NCBI GenBank assembly: GCA_900317685.1
Contig: ONHQ01000001.1
Span: forward strand, 1 to 64,000
Source of the DNA: an uncultured Prevotella sp.
GTDB lineage: Bacteria; Bacteroidota; Bacteroidia; Bacteroidales; Bacteroidaceae
Reading direction: 5' to 3'
DNA: 64,000 nucleotides
The translations under genes and the position numbers were made by a program. Below the pieces are notes generated by a model that saw nothing but the letters and a program-made list of their open reading frames with translations, was not told where the DNA came from and searched no databases. This document shows positions 45,527 through 56,323 of this stretch, piece by piece; the first letter of the stretch is position 1; every line of letters begins with the position of its first letter.

Positions 45527-47308
45527 ATGAAAACAAGAAAATATAAATATCTCTTTCTCGTGGCGGCCCTTGGTCTGACGCTCACTTCCTGCGACGACCT
45601 CTTCGAGCCCGCCAAGGAAAACAACCTCGGCATTGACTACATGGACAAAAACGCGTCCTACGCCGAGGGTGTGCTTGGAAATGCCTATACGCGCATTCCC
45701 TGCGGCAGCTTTCCTTTCAGCGAGGTGGGTACCGATGATGCTGTGAGCAACGATGCTACCAACAGCTGGCGTAAGCTCGCCGGCGGTACCTGGACCTCGA
45801 ACAACAACCCCACGGAGCGCTGGCGTGACTGCCGCGCCGGTATCATGTACGTCAACCTCTTCCTCAGCCGTGTTGACGGTGTGCACTGGGCCGACGACGA
45901 AGTGGCCAGACGCCTCTATGCCAGCCGTGAGAAAGGCGAGGCGTATGGTATGCGTGCCATGTTTATGTACTATCTGCTTCAGGCTCATGCCGGATACGAC
46001 GAGGGTGGTCAACTTCTTGGCGTGCCTATTGTCACCACACCGGAGGGTGCCTCCAGCAACTTCAATCTGCCGCGCAACACTTTTGAGGAGTGTATGAAGG
46101 CGTTCTATGCTGACTGCGACTCTGCGCTGGCCCTGCTGCCCGACAAGTATGTCGACATAACTTCCGACGCGAGTATACCGGCTTACTACAAGAAGATGGG
46201 TGCTGACGTGGACCGCATGAACCGTGTCTTCGGTGTGAAGTTCAACGGACGTATGGATGCTTCCATCGTCAAGGCCTTCCGCTCCAAGGCTGCCCTGCTC
46301 GCTGCCAGTCCGGCTTTCTCGGCCGCTTCCGGCACCAACTACCAGCAGGCTGCTGACTACGCTGCCCAGGTGCTCGACGCCATCGGTGGCATCAGTGGCA
46401 TGGATCCTAATGGATGGACATGGTATGCCAACGGCAGTGAGATCGATGCGCTCTCCAACGGTGCCAACCCGAAAGAGGTGATGTGGCGCGGTGAGAAATC
46501 GCAGAACAACGACTGGGAGACCGACAACTATCCTCCTTCGCTCTATGGCAAGGGACGCATCAACCCGACACAGAACTTTGTCGATGCCTTCCCCGCTGCC
46601 AATGGCTATCCGATCACTGACCCGCGCAGTGGCTACGATGCTAAGAATCCCTATGAAAACCGCGACCCGCGACTGACAGCCTATGTGGTTGTCGACGGCG
46701 GACAGGTCGGCGTGAACAACACTAAGATCAGTACCGAAGTGGGATCTGGTAAGGATGGTATCAACACCGAGGTGGGAAGCTCCACACGCACCGGTTACTA
46801 TCTGCGCAAGCTGCTCCGACAGGATATCAACCTCGACCCGAAAGTAAATAGCAAACAGTATCACTATACGCCACGTATCCGCTATACCGAGATCTTCCTC
46901 AACTATGCTGAGGCTGCCAACGAGGCTTTCGGACCGAAAGGTACCGGTACGCACAGCTACTCGGCCTACGACGTCATCAAGGCACTGCGCCACCGTGCCG
47001 GCATCACCGACGACAGCTATCTCGACGAGTGCGCACAGTCTAAGGAGAAGATGCGTGAGCTTATTCGCAACGAGCGCCGTATTGAGCTCTCCTTCGAAGG
47101 CTTCCGCTTCTGGGATCTTCGTCGTTGGAAAGCACCGATTAGCACTGTGGCTAAGGGCATGAGCATCTCTGCTGACAAGGAAGGAAATAAGATTTATACG
47201 CCTGTCAACGTGGAGGAACGCGACTATAAAGACTATATGTATTATGGTCCGATACCTTATTCCGAAATGCTGAAATTCAGTGAACTGAAACAAAACAAGG
47301 GCTGGTAA
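45527..47308 (+). CDS. xusD: SusD-type xylan-binding lipoprotein XusD
   Basis: The protein has 593 residues with a lipoprotein signal (GLTLTSCDDLFEPAKENN, Cys at about 23). SusD features are EAYGMRAMFMYYLLQAHAGY, ELIRNERRIELSFEGFRFWD, LRRWK and the terminal KQNKGW. It is the partner of XusC at the cell surface. A stable hairpin (47321-47356) follows its stop, ahead of xusE, a common place for RNA processing or partial termination in SusCD operons. Confidence 0.92.
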   Translation: MKTRKYKYLFLVAALGLTLTSCDDLFEPAKENNLGIDYMDKNASYAEGVLGNAYTRIPCGSFPFSEVGTDDAVSNDATNSWRKLAGGTWTSNNNPTERWRDCRAGIMYVNLFLSRVDGVHWADDEVARRLYASREKGEAYGMRAMFMYYLLQAHAGYDEGGQLLGVPIVTTPEGASSNFNLPRNTFEECMKAFYADCDSALALLPDKYVDITSDASIPAYYKKMGADVDRMNRVFGVKFNGRMDASIVKAFRSKAALLAASPAFSAASGTNYQQAADYAAQVLDAIGGISGMDPNGWTWYANGSEIDALSNGANPKEVMWRGEKSQNNDWETDNYPPSLYGKGRINPTQNFVDAFPAANGYPITDPRSGYDAKNPYENRDPRLTAYVVVDGGQVGVNNTKISTEVGSGKDGINTEVGSSTRTGYYLRKLLRQDINLDPKVNSKQYHYTPRIRYTEIFLNYAEAANEAFGPKGTGTHSYSAYDVIKALRHRAGITDDSYLDECAQSKEKMRELIRNERRIELSFEGFRFWDLRRWKAPISTVAKGMSISADKEGNKIYTPVNVEERDYKDYMYYGPIPYSEMLKFSELKQNKGW

Positions 47309-47320
47309 GCCTGTCTCATG

Positions 47321-47356
47321 CTGCTCTCTCCTTATTATATATATAGGAGAGGGCAG
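47321..47356 (+). repeat. Intercistronic hairpin xusD-xusE
   Basis: CTGCTCTCTCCT (47321-47332) pairs with AGGAGAGGGCAG (47345-47356) over 12 bases with one G-T pair. The loop is TA-rich. There is no T-run, so it is more likely to set transcript stability than to end transcription. Confidence 0.6.
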
Positions 47357-47423
47357 GGAAGAGGCGGAGACTTGATCAGCTTTCAACATCATTCAAATCA
47401 TTCTGTAATTATTGAATATGATT

Positions 47424-48398
47424 ATGAACAAGACTTTAAAAATGCTGGCGACACTCGCTTTGCCATTGACACTCGCGCTGGGATTCGCTTCCTGCGAGAA
47501 TGGCGACAAGGAATTTGACGACTATGACTACCAGACAGTCTATTTCGCACAGCAGAATCCTATACGTACCATCACCCTCGGCGAGGATGATGTCTTCCCC
47601 AATGATCTCGACAATCAGCATGAGTGCCAGTTGCAGGTCGTTGTCGGTGGCGTCTGGAAAAACAATAAAAACCGTCATGTGAAGATCGCTGTGGACAACA
47701 GCCTCGTCGACAACCTCTCTTTTGACGGTATCAACGGTGCTGCGTTTGCCAACACGGGTAAGCCTGTCATGGCAATGCCGCAGAACTATTATGAGTTGGA
47801 ATCGACCGACGTGACCATTCCGGCAGGCGATGTGCGCGGTAAGGTCAACGTGCATCTCACCGATGCTTTCTTCGCTGACCCCAAGTCGGCTGAGGTTACC
47901 TATGTGCTGCCGGTGCGTATCGTGTCGGCTGAGGACTCTATCCTGAAGGGCCAAGACTACACGCTCTATGCCATCACCTATAAGAATCCGTATGCCGGAA
48001 GCTGGATTGTCACCAATGATGGCAGCGTCGTGACGCTCTCTACGCTGTCGATGAGCCAGGTGGCTTATCCTCATTCTGAGGTAGTAAAGGTCGACGGCAA
48101 GGAGAAAACGCTCGACGGCACGGTGGTCATGACGGTTGGCAATGACGGTGCGGTGACGTTCTCCACCACATCGCAGGACTGCACGGTGACGGGTAACGGC
48201 AAGTGGACATCACTCGGCGCGAAGAAAGATACTTCGAAGAAATGGGGCGACAAGGACCGTGACCTCTTTGAAGTGAAGTATACCATTACTTATAAGTACA
48301 CCGACGGCGGTCAAACCAAGACGCTCGCAAAGGACTATGACGAGAAACTGGTGATGCAGACGCGCGGCAATAAGATGCAGACTTTCTCTACAAAGTAA
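47424..48398 (+). CDS. xusE: Surface lipoprotein XusE (DUF1735-type)
   Basis: From the ATG at 47424 the protein has 324 residues (47418 is also an ATG). It has a lipoprotein signal (LPLTLALGFASCENG). An N-terminal DUF1735-like beta domain (about 28-160: YQTVYFAQQNPIRTITLGED, TDVTIPAGDVRGKVNVHLTD) is followed by a C-terminal beta domain with NPYAGSWIVTNDGSV and the strand FEVKYTITYKYTD. It occupies the position of XusE in the Prevotella xylan locus, between the second SusD and the xylanase. It is probably a surface glycan-binding protein. Confidence 0.82.
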   Translation: MNKTLKMLATLALPLTLALGFASCENGDKEFDDYDYQTVYFAQQNPIRTITLGEDDVFPNDLDNQHECQLQVVVGGVWKNNKNRHVKIAVDNSLVDNLSFDGINGAAFANTGKPVMAMPQNYYELESTDVTIPAGDVRGKVNVHLTDAFFADPKSAEVTYVLPVRIVSAEDSILKGQDYTLYAITYKNPYAGSWIVTNDGSVVTLSTLSMSQVAYPHSEVVKVDGKEKTLDGTVVMTVGNDGAVTFSTTSQDCTVTGNGKWTSLGAKKDTSKKWGDKDRDLFEVKYTITYKYTDGGQTKTLAKDYDEKLVMQTRGNKMQTFSTK

Positions 48399-48416
48399 TT
48401 TTTTTTAGACCTGACT

Positions 48417-50099
48417 ATGAACAAATCTATATTATTCATCGCGGCGACAGCACTGATGCTCTCAGCCTGTGCCGACGACAATGTTCCCGGATTCAGTGTC
48501 GACGAGCCTGCCACCACCTTGGCGCAGGACAGTCTCAATGCACTGGCTCCACTGAAAGAATATGTGGACACCGTGAAATATCCCAACTTCATCCTCGGTG
48601 GCGGCACCTCTGCCGGACCTTTCAATGAGTTGGGGAAAGTCTATGCTTTTGACAAGGCTAACTTCAAGGAGGTGGTCACGGGCAATGCTTTCAAATATGC
48701 CTCTGTGGTAAAGTCCGACGGCTCCATGGATTTTGGTACTGTACAGGCGTTTGTGAAGAATGCGACCAAGGCAGGACTGAGTGTCTACGGACATACGCTC
48801 TGCTGGCACGCTCAGCAGCAGGTGGCATATCTCAACGGACTGATCACAGATCCCAATGCCGCCAAGCATGTGCTGCATGTCAATATTCCCGAGGCTAAGG
48901 CTAACCTTTGGGACTGGGAACTCTACGTCAATCCTACCAAAGAATTGGAGAGCGGCAAGACCTATACATTGAAGATGCGAGTGAAGGCTACTTCTGATTA
49001 TCATGTCACCGTGTGGCCGCAGGGTGCCACCACACAGTATTGGCCGACACCGGCTTTCGATGCCACCACGCAGTGGACCAATGTCAATGCTTCGTTTGAG
49101 GCCAAGCAGGCCCTCAAGCAGATTCGCTTTGAGTTAGGCACGTTTGGCGGCGAGATTTGGATGGACGACGTGCAGTTGCTCGATCCCGACGGCAATAACC
49201 TGATCGGGGAGGGCTCGTTTGAGAACGGAAACACGGATGGATGGTCCAAACCGTCGTGGCACGACTACACGTTCAACATTGTCAATGATCCTGATCAGGA
49301 AGCTGATGCCGGTGGTATGACGGAGCAGCAGAAGAAAGATACGCTGACGTGGGCTCTCAACAATTTCATCTCGGGTATGATGAAAACGTGCGATGGAAAG
49401 GTGAAGGCGTGGGATGCTGTCAACGAGCCTATGAGTGACGCTGCTCCCTATGAGCTGAAGACGGCAGGGCGCGACGGAAGTGCTAAGGAGAACTTCTACT
49501 GGCAGGATCACCTCGGAAAGGACTATGCCCGCACTGTCATCCGTCTGGCGCGTAAGGCTGCCGGCGACACGGTAAAGCTGAAACTCTTTATCAACGACTA
49601 TAACCTTGAGGCTGCCTATAACCAGAACGCAAAGTGCAAGGGTCTCATAGAGATGATCAAGTACTGGGAGAGCGACGGTGTGACAAAGATCGACGGCATT
49701 GGCTCGCAGATGCACGTCACGTGCAGTATGGATCCAAAGGTGCAGCAGGCTAATGAGGATGCTTATGTCAATATGCTCAAACTCTTGGCTGCTACGGGCA
49801 AACTCGTGCGCATCTCGGAGCTTGACATGGGTATTCAGGATGCTAACCATCAGACGGTGAACACGGCAGACGTGACTCCCGAGATGCACAAACGCATGGC
49901 TGAGTACTATAAGTTCATCGTGGAGAAGTATCTGGAGATCATTCCTGTGGCTCAGCAGTACGGTATCTGCGTATGGGCTCCTACTGACAGTCCGAAGGGA
50001 AGTGGCTGGCGTGCCGACGAGCCTATCGGCTTGTGGAACGGCAACTATGTTCGCAAACCTGCCTATGCCGGCTTTGCTGAGGGATTGCAAGGCAAGTAA
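48417..50099 (+). CDS. xyn10C: GH10 endo-xylanase with CBM-like insertion
   Basis: The protein has 560 residues with a lipoprotein signal (ALMLSACADD, Cys at about 18), so it is surface-anchored. It cleaves beta-1,4 bonds in xylan. The GH10 barrel is split: strand segments to HTLCWHAQQQVAYLNG (about 40-142), an inserted CBM-like module (about 155-295, containing LESGKTYTLKMRVKA and IWMDDVQL), then the rest of the barrel. The catalytic acid is Glu337 in AWDAVNEP and the nucleophile Glu468 in RISELDMG. Related Prevotella and Bacteroides enzymes are known for two CBMs in this loop. Here one module remains, and its usual first strand (NLIGEGSFENGNTDGWS) comes after its last. It is last of the xus genes. 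Confidence 0.95.
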   Translation: MNKSILFIAATALMLSACADDNVPGFSVDEPATTLAQDSLNALAPLKEYVDTVKYPNFILGGGTSAGPFNELGKVYAFDKANFKEVVTGNAFKYASVVKSDGSMDFGTVQAFVKNATKAGLSVYGHTLCWHAQQQVAYLNGLITDPNAAKHVLHVNIPEAKANLWDWELYVNPTKELESGKTYTLKMRVKATSDYHVTVWPQGATTQYWPTPAFDATTQWTNVNASFEAKQALKQIRFELGTFGGEIWMDDVQLLDPDGNNLIGEGSFENGNTDGWSKPSWHDYTFNIVNDPDQEADAGGMTEQQKKDTLTWALNNFISGMMKTCDGKVKAWDAVNEPMSDAAPYELKTAGRDGSAKENFYWQDHLGKDYARTVIRLARKAAGDTVKLKLFINDYNLEAAYNQNAKCKGLIEMIKYWESDGVTKIDGIGSQMHVTCSMDPKVQQANEDAYVNMLKLLAATGKLVRISELDMGIQDANHQTVNTADVTPEMHKRMAEYYKFIVEKYLEIIPVAQQYGICVWAPTDSPKGSGWRADEPIGLWNGNYVRKPAYAGFAEGLQGK

Positions 50100-50142
50100 A
50101 AAGAATGCATAAAGGTTGTCACTCCAGACATCCTTCTCTTGT

Positions 50143-50205
50143 CCTCCATAAAAGGGGAAGGGAGTATACCGACAGATTTTGGTAGCTGCCCTTCCCCGGC
50201 GGAGG
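50143..50205 (+). repeat. Intercistronic stem downstream of xyn10C
   Basis: GGGGAAGGG (50154-50162) pairs with CCCTTCCCC (50189-50197), enclosed by CCTCC/GGAGG (50143-50147 with 50201-50205). It is G/C-rich without a T-run and may weaken readthrough into the next gene or protect the xyn10C message. Confidence 0.5.
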
Positions 50206-50252
50206 AAAATTGTGAAATTGATAGACTCATTTAATACCTAAATACTACCAAT

Positions 50253-51344
50253 ATGAAAAAGATCTACTATTTTTGTCTGATGGCTTTTGCAATGCTCTTT
50301 GCCGCTGAAACCAATGCCACGGAAGTGGAAGACTACTCCATCGACTGGAGTAAGCAGACTGCCTTTAACTTTTGGGCTCCTGATGATGTGAAGCCTCACC
50401 TGTCGGTGACCGCTGACGGCCTGCAAGCTGAGAACACGACAGCCATGGAGAACTACCTCTTTCAGTATCAGGGAGCCAGTAATCTTGGATTGACAAAAGG
50501 AAAAGACTACACGTTGAAGATTGTCATGAAGGGCTCGGCTGAGGGTAAGATGCACTTAGCTATTGGCGAATGGGGCAACCAAGCACAGTCCGACATCACT
50601 TTCTCTACAGAGGAGAAAGCGTATGAAGTGCCCTTCACGGCGTCGGCCGATGGCGGTTTTGTGTTGTGTCAGAGTGGTGCCTTTGTGGGTACGACAACGA
50701 TTAAGTCGATCACTATCACACACGAAGAGGGCACTTTCGACGGCAATATGTACATTGAGTATACAGGGAAAGGTGGCGAGAACACATGGGATCAGCAGGC
50801 TTTCTATGATCTGCCTGTCGCTTTGGAGAAGGATGCTACTTATACCATGTCGATGAAAGTGAAAGCCTCTGAGAACTACGACGAACTCAATCTCTGGCCC
50901 ATATGGACTGCTAGCGAAAACAAAAACGAGTGGGGTGGCAGCAATGATGTGCAATACTTAGCCAGTCAAAAAGTTACCACTGACTGGACAACGATAAGTT
51001 GGACTTTCCCTGCTACGTTCCCACACGACCGCTTGCAGTTCTGTTTTGGAAAGCTTGCTGGCACTATCGACTTCGATGACCTTGTGCTGACTAAGGAAGG
51101 GTCTACGGAAAACCTGATTGGCAATGGTGATTTTGCTACTTCTTCTTTGAAGGGATGGAGCAGCAATTACAATGGTCCTACTTTTGCTATTGTAAAAGTA
51201 CCGGCATCAACGACTGCTATCAAGTCTATCAATACGCAAGCCAAGAAGGCTCAGCAACCGGCATACAACCTCAGTGGGCAACGCGTCAACAAGAGTTATA
51301 AGGGGCTTGTCATCGTGAATGGTAAGAAGATGATGAGAAAGTAA
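50253..51344 (+). CDS. Secreted non-catalytic protein with CBM-like modules and type IX-like C-terminus
   Basis: The protein has 363 residues with a signal peptide (MAFAMLFAAETNA). Two beta-sandwich modules follow: about 25-155 and about 155-310. The second (LEKDATYTMSMKVKA, TIDFDDLVLTKEG, ENLIGNGDFATSSLKGWS) aligns with the module inside the neighbouring GH10 enzyme, including the same unusual strand order. The first shows TKGKDYTLKIVMKGSAEG. The end (AYNLSGQRVNKSYKGLVIVN, then GKKMMRK) resembles C-terminal tails of exported Prevotella proteins, probably recognised by type IX secretion. No catalytic domain is present. It lies 153 bases after xyn10C on the same strand. A xylan-binding role is inference. 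Confidence 0.8.
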   Translation: MKKIYYFCLMAFAMLFAAETNATEVEDYSIDWSKQTAFNFWAPDDVKPHLSVTADGLQAENTTAMENYLFQYQGASNLGLTKGKDYTLKIVMKGSAEGKMHLAIGEWGNQAQSDITFSTEEKAYEVPFTASADGGFVLCQSGAFVGTTTIKSITITHEEGTFDGNMYIEYTGKGGENTWDQQAFYDLPVALEKDATYTMSMKVKASENYDELNLWPIWTASENKNEWGGSNDVQYLASQKVTTDWTTISWTFPATFPHDRLQFCFGKLAGTIDFDDLVLTKEGSTENLIGNGDFATSSLKGWSSNYNGPTFAIVKVPASTTAIKSINTQAKKAQQPAYNLSGQRVNKSYKGLVIVNGKKMMRK

Positions 51345-51362
51345 TAATGTAAAGACATACTA

Positions 51363-51397
51363 AAAAAGCCGCTGCACAAGATGTGCAGCGGCTTTTT
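51363..51397. terminator. Bidirectional terminator
   Basis: A perfect 16-base stem (AAAAAGCCGCTGCACA and complement, 51363-51378 with 51382-51397) with a three-base loop has A-run and T-run ends. It separates the xylan locus from the converging protease gene. Confidence 0.85.
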
Positions 51398-51448
51398 CAA
51401 TATTGTTTAGCGTTTTTCTGTGTTATTCGCCGTATTTTTTCAATATAG

Positions 51449-53140
51449 TCATTTCACGATCTTCTTACCACCTATTATATATATACCATGTGGCAGGGCG
51501 TTGAAGTCCTGGCCGACGTAACGGCCGTCGAGTGTATAGATGCGCTTTGTTGTTGCTTCGTTGCGCTCAACGCCTTTGATGCCGGTAGTGGTGTCGTGGA
51601 TATAGTTAAAGGAGACGGTGCCGGTGGCTCTGTCGTAAGTGATGTTGCGGAGGGCTTTGTTGGTATTTTCGTAACCGCTGTTTCCAGTCTTATACCAGTG
51701 CCAGTTGGGACGGTAATGATCGTCGCTAAGCTCTGTCACATTTAGCGTCTGTAAGCTGCTAAACGTGCCGGGGAAGAGATCACCACGCAGTTGCTCTATA
51801 TAGTATGATTTCTTTTCTCCGTTTATCACTATGTTCTTTCTATTATTGTCTATGTCATATGACGCACATAAATCGTCAGCTGGTACGATTGCCATGCCTG
51901 GATAGCCTTCGATGTCATTGAGTTTGGTACCCATGTAGATGGTTCCGTCTGATGGCTCGTTGACGTGGTAGACCATCAGTCCTGCAGTATATTGATGTGT
52001 ACTCCAACCTTTTTTCTGGATACACTCCAGCATGAAGTACTCGTGACTGTTGTTTGGGTTGACAATCTTATAGGCAGTGCCACCCTGCTCTGTGGATGTA
52101 GACATCGTCACAGATTGACTCTGGTCGAGAGTCTGAATGTCTACCTGCCATCCCAACTGCTCTTTCTCCCATGCTGTGTAAGGGGTCGGGCAGCAGCCGC
52201 CTTTGTAGGTATATTCGCCACCATCCATCAAATCCCAATACTCCATATTCTGGTTGTTCTTAGCATAACCGGAAGATGTGCCAACAGAAGGGTAGATATC
52301 AGGGAGACCCAAAGCGTGGCTGAACTCATGACAAGAGACTCCTACGCCGGCAATCATTGCAGAGTCTTCTGATGCTTTCAATCCACTGAGTTCACTGGCC
52401 ATGCTGTACCAACGTATACGTTTGCTTACCAGTTTGTTTCCGCTTGCACTTCCTGTCTTAGCCCAAACCGTAGTGTTGGCACCACCGATGTTCTGTCCCA
52501 GTCCGGCATAGATGATATAAATACAATCTACGGTCGTGTCATCTTTACAGAACACCGTCGCATCTTTGATAGCCTCGTCGGATGCCTGGAGCTTATTGAT
52601 AGCATCGTTGATGAGTTCATTGGGTTTTTCATCGCTTCCATTATTGCTGGTTCCTCCATAATAGGTTTCGTTCTTATCTAAGGTGACGGGGCCGTAGACT
52701 TTAAAAACGGGATTGAACGCTTTGCTGCTCATGGCTTGGAAGTAATGAGATACGGAACCATAGTTATACTGGTTGCCGTTTCCAAGATTCGCCTGCGTGG
52801 TTCCGTTGAAGAACTGCTCAAAGGCTTCTTTGGGTTTGTTGACGGAGAACTTCTGATCTTTGAACTCGACAAGGATGACAGGAATATTGATGGTACCTGT
52901 GTGAGGGACATAATTTGGCGACGTGCCCACAGCGCGCGTCTGTCCATTCTTGCTGTTGCTGAGGCTTTCCATGTAAGTGCCGCACCGCTTCCGGGCGATA
53001 TTCTCAGCTTCGGGTGAGCCGAATACTGGCATGTCCATCAGGTTGCCATTCTTGTCAACAACCTTGGGAAGCTGTTGCTGTGCCATTCCCTGCGTCGTCC
53101 ACAGGCTGGCACCTATCAATGAAAGTATAAGTTTCTTCAT
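51449..53140 (-). CDS. Secreted M6-family zinc metalloprotease
   Basis: The protein has 563 residues with a signal peptide (SLIGASLWTTQGMA). The M6 (immune inhibitor A-like) catalytic motif is HEFSH at residues 271-275 followed by ALGLPDIYPS. The later DLMDGGEYTYKGGCCPTPYT holds the Met-turn region. The C-terminus (RIYTLDGRYVGQDFNALPHG followed by IYIIGGKKIVK) is a type IX-like sorting tail like that of the neighbouring CBM protein. It degrades proteins outside the cell. A complete -33/-7 promoter lies upstream. It converges on the xylan locus with a shared terminator, and functional linkage is not shown. Confidence 0.9.
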   Translation of the reverse strand: MKKLILSLIGASLWTTQGMAQQQLPKVVDKNGNLMDMPVFGSPEAENIARKRCGTYMESLSNSKNGQTRAVGTSPNYVPHTGTINIPVILVEFKDQKFSVNKPKEAFEQFFNGTTQANLGNGNQYNYGSVSHYFQAMSSKAFNPVFKVYGPVTLDKNETYYGGTSNNGSDEKPNELINDAINKLQASDEAIKDATVFCKDDTTVDCIYIIYAGLGQNIGGANTTVWAKTGSASGNKLVSKRIRWYSMASELSGLKASEDSAMIAGVGVSCHEFSHALGLPDIYPSVGTSSGYAKNNQNMEYWDLMDGGEYTYKGGCCPTPYTAWEKEQLGWQVDIQTLDQSQSVTMSTSTEQGGTAYKIVNPNNSHEYFMLECIQKKGWSTHQYTAGLMVYHVNEPSDGTIYMGTKLNDIEGYPGMAIVPADDLCASYDIDNNRKNIVINGEKKSYYIEQLRGDLFPGTFSSLQTLNVTELSDDHYRPNWHWYKTGNSGYENTNKALRNITYDRATGTVSFNYIHDTTTGIKGVERNEATTKRIYTLDGRYVGQDFNALPHGIYIIGGKKIVK

Positions 53141-53168
53141 TATCCTTGTCTTTTTACGATTTCAGCTG

Positions 53169-53200
53169 CAAAGTTAACTCTTTTTTCTTGTTGCGTCAAA
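53169..53200 (-). promoter_or_regulatory. Promoter of the M6 protease gene
   Basis: On the minus strand TTTG (53197-53200) and TAACTTTG (53169-53176) are 20 bases apart. The ATG lies 28 bases downstream at 53140. Confidence 0.65.
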
Positions 53201-53224
53201 CTTTTGCTAAGTTTTTATGTATGA

Positions 53225-55270
<2,046 letters not shown>

Positions 55271-55273
<3 letters not shown>

Positions 55274-55358
55274 GGCCATCATTCTTGAGAGATAAGGCCA
55301 TCATTCTTGAGAGATAAGGCCATCATTCTTAGGAGATAATGCCAATTATTCGTGATGG
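55271..55358. repeat. 22-nt tandem repeat spanning two converging stop codons
   Basis: Units start at 55271, 55293, 55315 and 55337. The first three are nearly identical (TAAGGCCATCATTCTT plus six bases). The first unit begins with the TAA stop of the esterase gene, and the fourth, degenerate unit contains the stop and last codons of rlmH. Confidence 0.8.
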
Positions 55359-55816
55359 TAAGGCTCACCTTTAATGATCGTACAAGCGCGATAAAGCTGT
55401 TCGACAAAGATGAGTCTTACCATCTGATGACTGAAAGTCAACCGCGAGAGCGAGATCTTGTCGTTGGCGCGGGCGTATATCTCCGGTGAGAAGCCATACG
55501 GACCACCGATGACAAATACCAACCGGCGGGCTGTGTTCTGCTTGTGTTGCAACCAGTCTGCAAGTTCTATGGAGCGGAATTCCTTGCCATGCTCGTCAAG
55601 GAGTACCACCGTGTCGCTGCTTTGCAACTCTTGCAGGATCAGTTGCCCTTCCTTTTCTTTCTGTTGTGCTTCAGAGAGGCTCTTGGTGTTTTTGAGTTCC
55701 GGAATTGTGCGGATCTCAAAGGGCATGTAGTGTCCGATGCGCTCGGTATAGTCTTTGATGCCGGCGATGAAATGTTTGTTCTGTGTCTTGCCGACGAGGA
55801 TGAGTATAGTCTTCAT
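55346..55816 (-). CDS. rlmH: 23S rRNA pseudouridine-1915 N3-methyltransferase
   Basis: The protein has 156 residues, the normal length for RlmH (SPOUT family), which methylates pseudouridine 1915 of 23S rRNA in the 70S ribosome. Conserved parts are MKTILILVGKTQNKHFIAGI, VVLLDEHGKEFRSIELADWL, the knot-forming FVIGGPYGFSPEIYARAND and the C-terminal SHQMVRLIFVEQLYRACTII. Its ATG overlaps the preceding DUF4491 stop by ATGA, so the two are co-translated. Its stop lies inside a 22-nt repeat unit. Confidence 0.96.
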   Translation of the reverse strand: MKTILILVGKTQNKHFIAGIKDYTERIGHYMPFEIRTIPELKNTKSLSEAQQKEKEGQLILQELQSSDTVVLLDEHGKEFRSIELADWLQHKQNTARRLVFVIGGPYGFSPEIYARANDKISLSRLTFSHQMVRLIFVEQLYRACTIIKGEPYHHE

Positions 55817-56208
55817 GGCTGTTCATTAGTGTGTGAGGCATCTTTGTCGCAGGAATCTTGCTCTTTGAGGCTTGAACAGTGTGCCTTGTCGTCAGCATCT
55901 TGCTCTTTGTGGTTTGAATATTGTGCCTTGCGTTTGGGATTTATGGGAAACCAGCCTCGCTCCACTCTTTTCTTTTGCTCGAAGAGTTCGCCGATTGACC
56001 ATAGCAGACTGGCGCCGGTGACACCGACGATGGCGGAGAGGATGGTGTCGGCAATGCACAATGATGCGCCGACACAAGCCAAGCCGGCCACAAGGAACAG
56101 CCACCAAGGGCGTGTTCCAAAATAATATTCCGTCTTGATGACGACGGGATGAAAGACACCTATTATAATAAAGGTGCTAATAGCGAGAAGTAGTCCTGTG
56201 AAATGCAT
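55813..56208 (-). CDS. DUF4491 membrane protein with repeated hydrophilic tail
   Basis: With the ATG at 56208 the protein has 131 residues. The first 80 residues contain the TM helices typical of DUF4491 (MHFTGLLLAISTFIIIGVFH, WWLFLVAGLACVGASL, ILSAIVGVTGASLLWSIGEL) and end with VERGWFPINPKR. The tail is an imperfect duplication of 14 residues (AQYSNHKEQDADDK then AHCSSLKEQDSCDK), visible in the DNA as a 42-base repeat. An upstream in-frame Met at 56298 overlaps promoter sequence. It is coupled to rlmH by an ATGA overlap. The function is unknown. Confidence 0.8.
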   Translation of the reverse strand: MHFTGLLLAISTFIIIGVFHPVVIKTEYYFGTRPWWLFLVAGLACVGASLCIADTILSAIVGVTGASLLWSIGELFEQKKRVERGWFPINPKRKAQYSNHKEQDADDKAHCSSLKEQDSCDKDASHTNEQP

Positions 56209-56225
56209 TCCTTTTACTTTTGGTA

Positions 56226-56233
56226 CAAATTTA
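56226..56233 (-). promoter_or_regulatory. -7 promoter element of the DUF4491-rlmH unit
   Basis: TAAATTTG on the minus strand, 17 bases before the ATG at 56208, matches TAnnTTTG. The divergent phosphohexomutase promoter is 45 bases away. Confidence 0.5.
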
Positions 56234-56277
56234 CAAATTTTTATCTGTAACGTAGCGTGTTTATCGTAAATATTTGC

Positions 56278-56285
56278 TATCTTTG
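56278..56285 (+). promoter_or_regulatory. -7 promoter element of the phosphohexomutase gene
   Basis: TATCTTTG, 38 bases before the ATG at 56324, matches TAnnTTTG. Confidence 0.55.
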
Positions 56286-56323
56286 CCCATAGAACCAAAT
56301 ATTTCTAACAAAGATATCAAATC

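Noticed and set aside
45497-47392. Long open frame of 631 codons on the minus strand opposite xusD
   Set aside because: It is the mirror of a clear SusD gene, has no family motifs or signal peptide, and results from the GC-rich codon use of the real gene.
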